This document shows positions 5,563 through 6,164 of a stretch of DNA of 6,164 nucleotides, in pieces. The DNA is taken from positions 1-6,164 of the forward strand of contig JAJRTR010000121.1 of assembly GCA_024278215.1 (NCBI GenBank), in the 5' to 3' direction. The stretch is from a bacterium. GTDB taxonomy: Bacteria > UBP15 > UBA6099 > JAJRTR01. The position numbers and the translations under genes are program-made. Each line of letters opens with the position of its first letter. Position 1 is the stretch's first letter. The notes below the pieces were generated by a model. It had not been told where the DNA came from and ran no database searches. It saw only the letters and a program-made list of their open reading frames with translations.

Positions 5563-6164
5563 ATGCACAGAAATCCCCTTTCTATTATAGGGCGAGTTGC
5601 CGGAAAGATCGGTCGAATCCCGGGCGTGCTCGCGCGAAACGGATTAAAACGCTCTCTTTTTATTACATACGTTTATTTGTTCGAACCTGGAGTCACGGCA
5701 GTTCTTCCATTGTATGTCCGTTTGCAGAGAAAAGCGAAGACTATGAGTCGAGAGCGGCGCGCCGCCGCGTCGATTCGGAGCTGGTCGGCCCGGAAAGATG
5801 AGATCACCGCTGCCACAGCCGCCCCGCGTGTCCCGGCGCGCGAACTGGGCCTGGAGACCGGCATGATCGAAAAACTCACGGCGGCTATGAAGAGCGCACG
5901 GGAGGTCGTCATAGCCGATATTGATCAGGACGGTTTTTTCCTGTCTCGTTTCGGCCCGATAAGCGGCTTGCCGTGCATCTGCGAAGATCGTTTCATGCGA
6001 CGAAAACGGTTTGTGCTCGAGCTGGTCGCGGTCGACGGCGCGACAGGCGTGAAAAAACATTATAACGGGTGCCTGCTGTCGTTTCTCAACGAACTCGAGG
6101 CCCTGCACGCGCTGGGCCGGGCCGGTTGCAACGTGCCCGCGGTCCTCGATGCCGACTTCGATAA
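5563..6164 (+). CDS. Kinase-like protein, N-terminal part, truncated by the window end
   Basis: A frame opens at 5563 and stays open for 200 codons to the last base, so it is the 5' part of a longer gene. The end of the visible part looks like the N-lobe of an atypical kinase (lipopolysaccharide-kinase/Kdo-kinase or related protein-kinase fold). GVKKHY (162-167) resembles strand beta-3 with its ATP-contacting Lys, FLNELEAL (174-181) resembles helix C with its Glu, and NVPAVLDADFD (190-200) is the following strand. The catalytic loop and DFD/DFG metal site would lie beyond the window, so activity is not shown. Three starts are possible: 5563 (AAAGG ten bases upstream, used here), 5743 and 5863 (GGAG six bases upstream). 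The stretch 5640-5700 is AT-rich with less typical codon use, so the true start may be one of the later ones. By context it may phosphorylate a sugar, lipid or protein in the same surface-glycan pathway. Confidence 0.6.
   Translation, partial: MHRNPLSIIGRVAGKIGRIPGVLARNGLKRSLFITYVYLFEPGVTAVLPLYVRLQRKAKTMSRERRAAASIRSWSARKDEITAATAAPRVPARELGLETGMIEKLTAAMKSAREVVIADIDQDGFFLSRFGPISGLPCICEDRFMRRKRFVLELVAVDGATGVKKHYNGCLLSFLNELEALHALGRAGCNVPAVLDADFD

Noticed and set aside
5644-6108. A 154-codon minus-strand frame at the right end
   Set aside because: It lies opposite the kinase-like frame, has no motif and no ribosome-binding site of note. The plus-strand frame is longer, open to the edge and carries family-like motifs.
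1-6164. CRISPR array, insertion sequence or integrase-type element
   Set aside because: No regularly spaced repeats, transposase motifs or flanking terminal repeats were seen anywhere in the window.

Overview
The window looks like a piece of a Gram-negative, outer-membrane-bearing bacterium of moderate G+C. The evidence is a beta-barrel porin with a Sec signal peptide and a C-terminal phenylalanine, plus strong Shine-Dalgarno sites. The sequence alone does not fix the phylum. Nothing here looks enterobacterial, and an environmental lineage (Desulfobacterota, PVC group or similar) would fit, but that is a guess.

Layout: positions 1-253 hold a porin terminator and, at the far left, a short minus-strand frame running off the edge behind a possible promoter (weak). 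Positions 254-1312 (minus) encode a porin of the phosphate-selective O/P type. Positions 1313-1918 are a long, AT-rich divergent intergenic region. It holds the porin leader, which contains an unusually perfect ribosome-binding site 5' of a small candidate ORF. From 1919 everything reads on the plus strand: an alkaline-phosphatase-superfamily phosphodiesterase/phosphohydrolase (1919-3310), an adenylylsulfate kinase CysC (3553-4164), a family-4 glycosyltransferase (4362-5513), and the start of a kinase-like protein cut by the window end (5563-6164). The last one is open to the edge.

Reading the plus-strand genes together: CysC makes PAPS, the universal sulfuryl donor. No ATP sulfurylase or PAPS reductase gene is next to it. 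Its neighbours are a glycosyltransferase, a phosphodiesterase and a possible atypical sugar/lipid or protein kinase. This fits synthesis or decoration (possibly sulfation) of a surface glycan better than cysteine biosynthesis, but no sulfotransferase is visible in the window, so this remains inference. The spaces between these genes (242, 197 and 49 bp) are long for a tight operon. They contain hairpins and one possible promoter, so the genes may be only partly co-transcribed.

The most notable oddities are a short acidic C-terminal tail on CysC ending in LEDLGYI, lying beyond the kinase fold and echoing an earlier LAELGYI, and the 11-base perfect anti-16S match in the porin leader.
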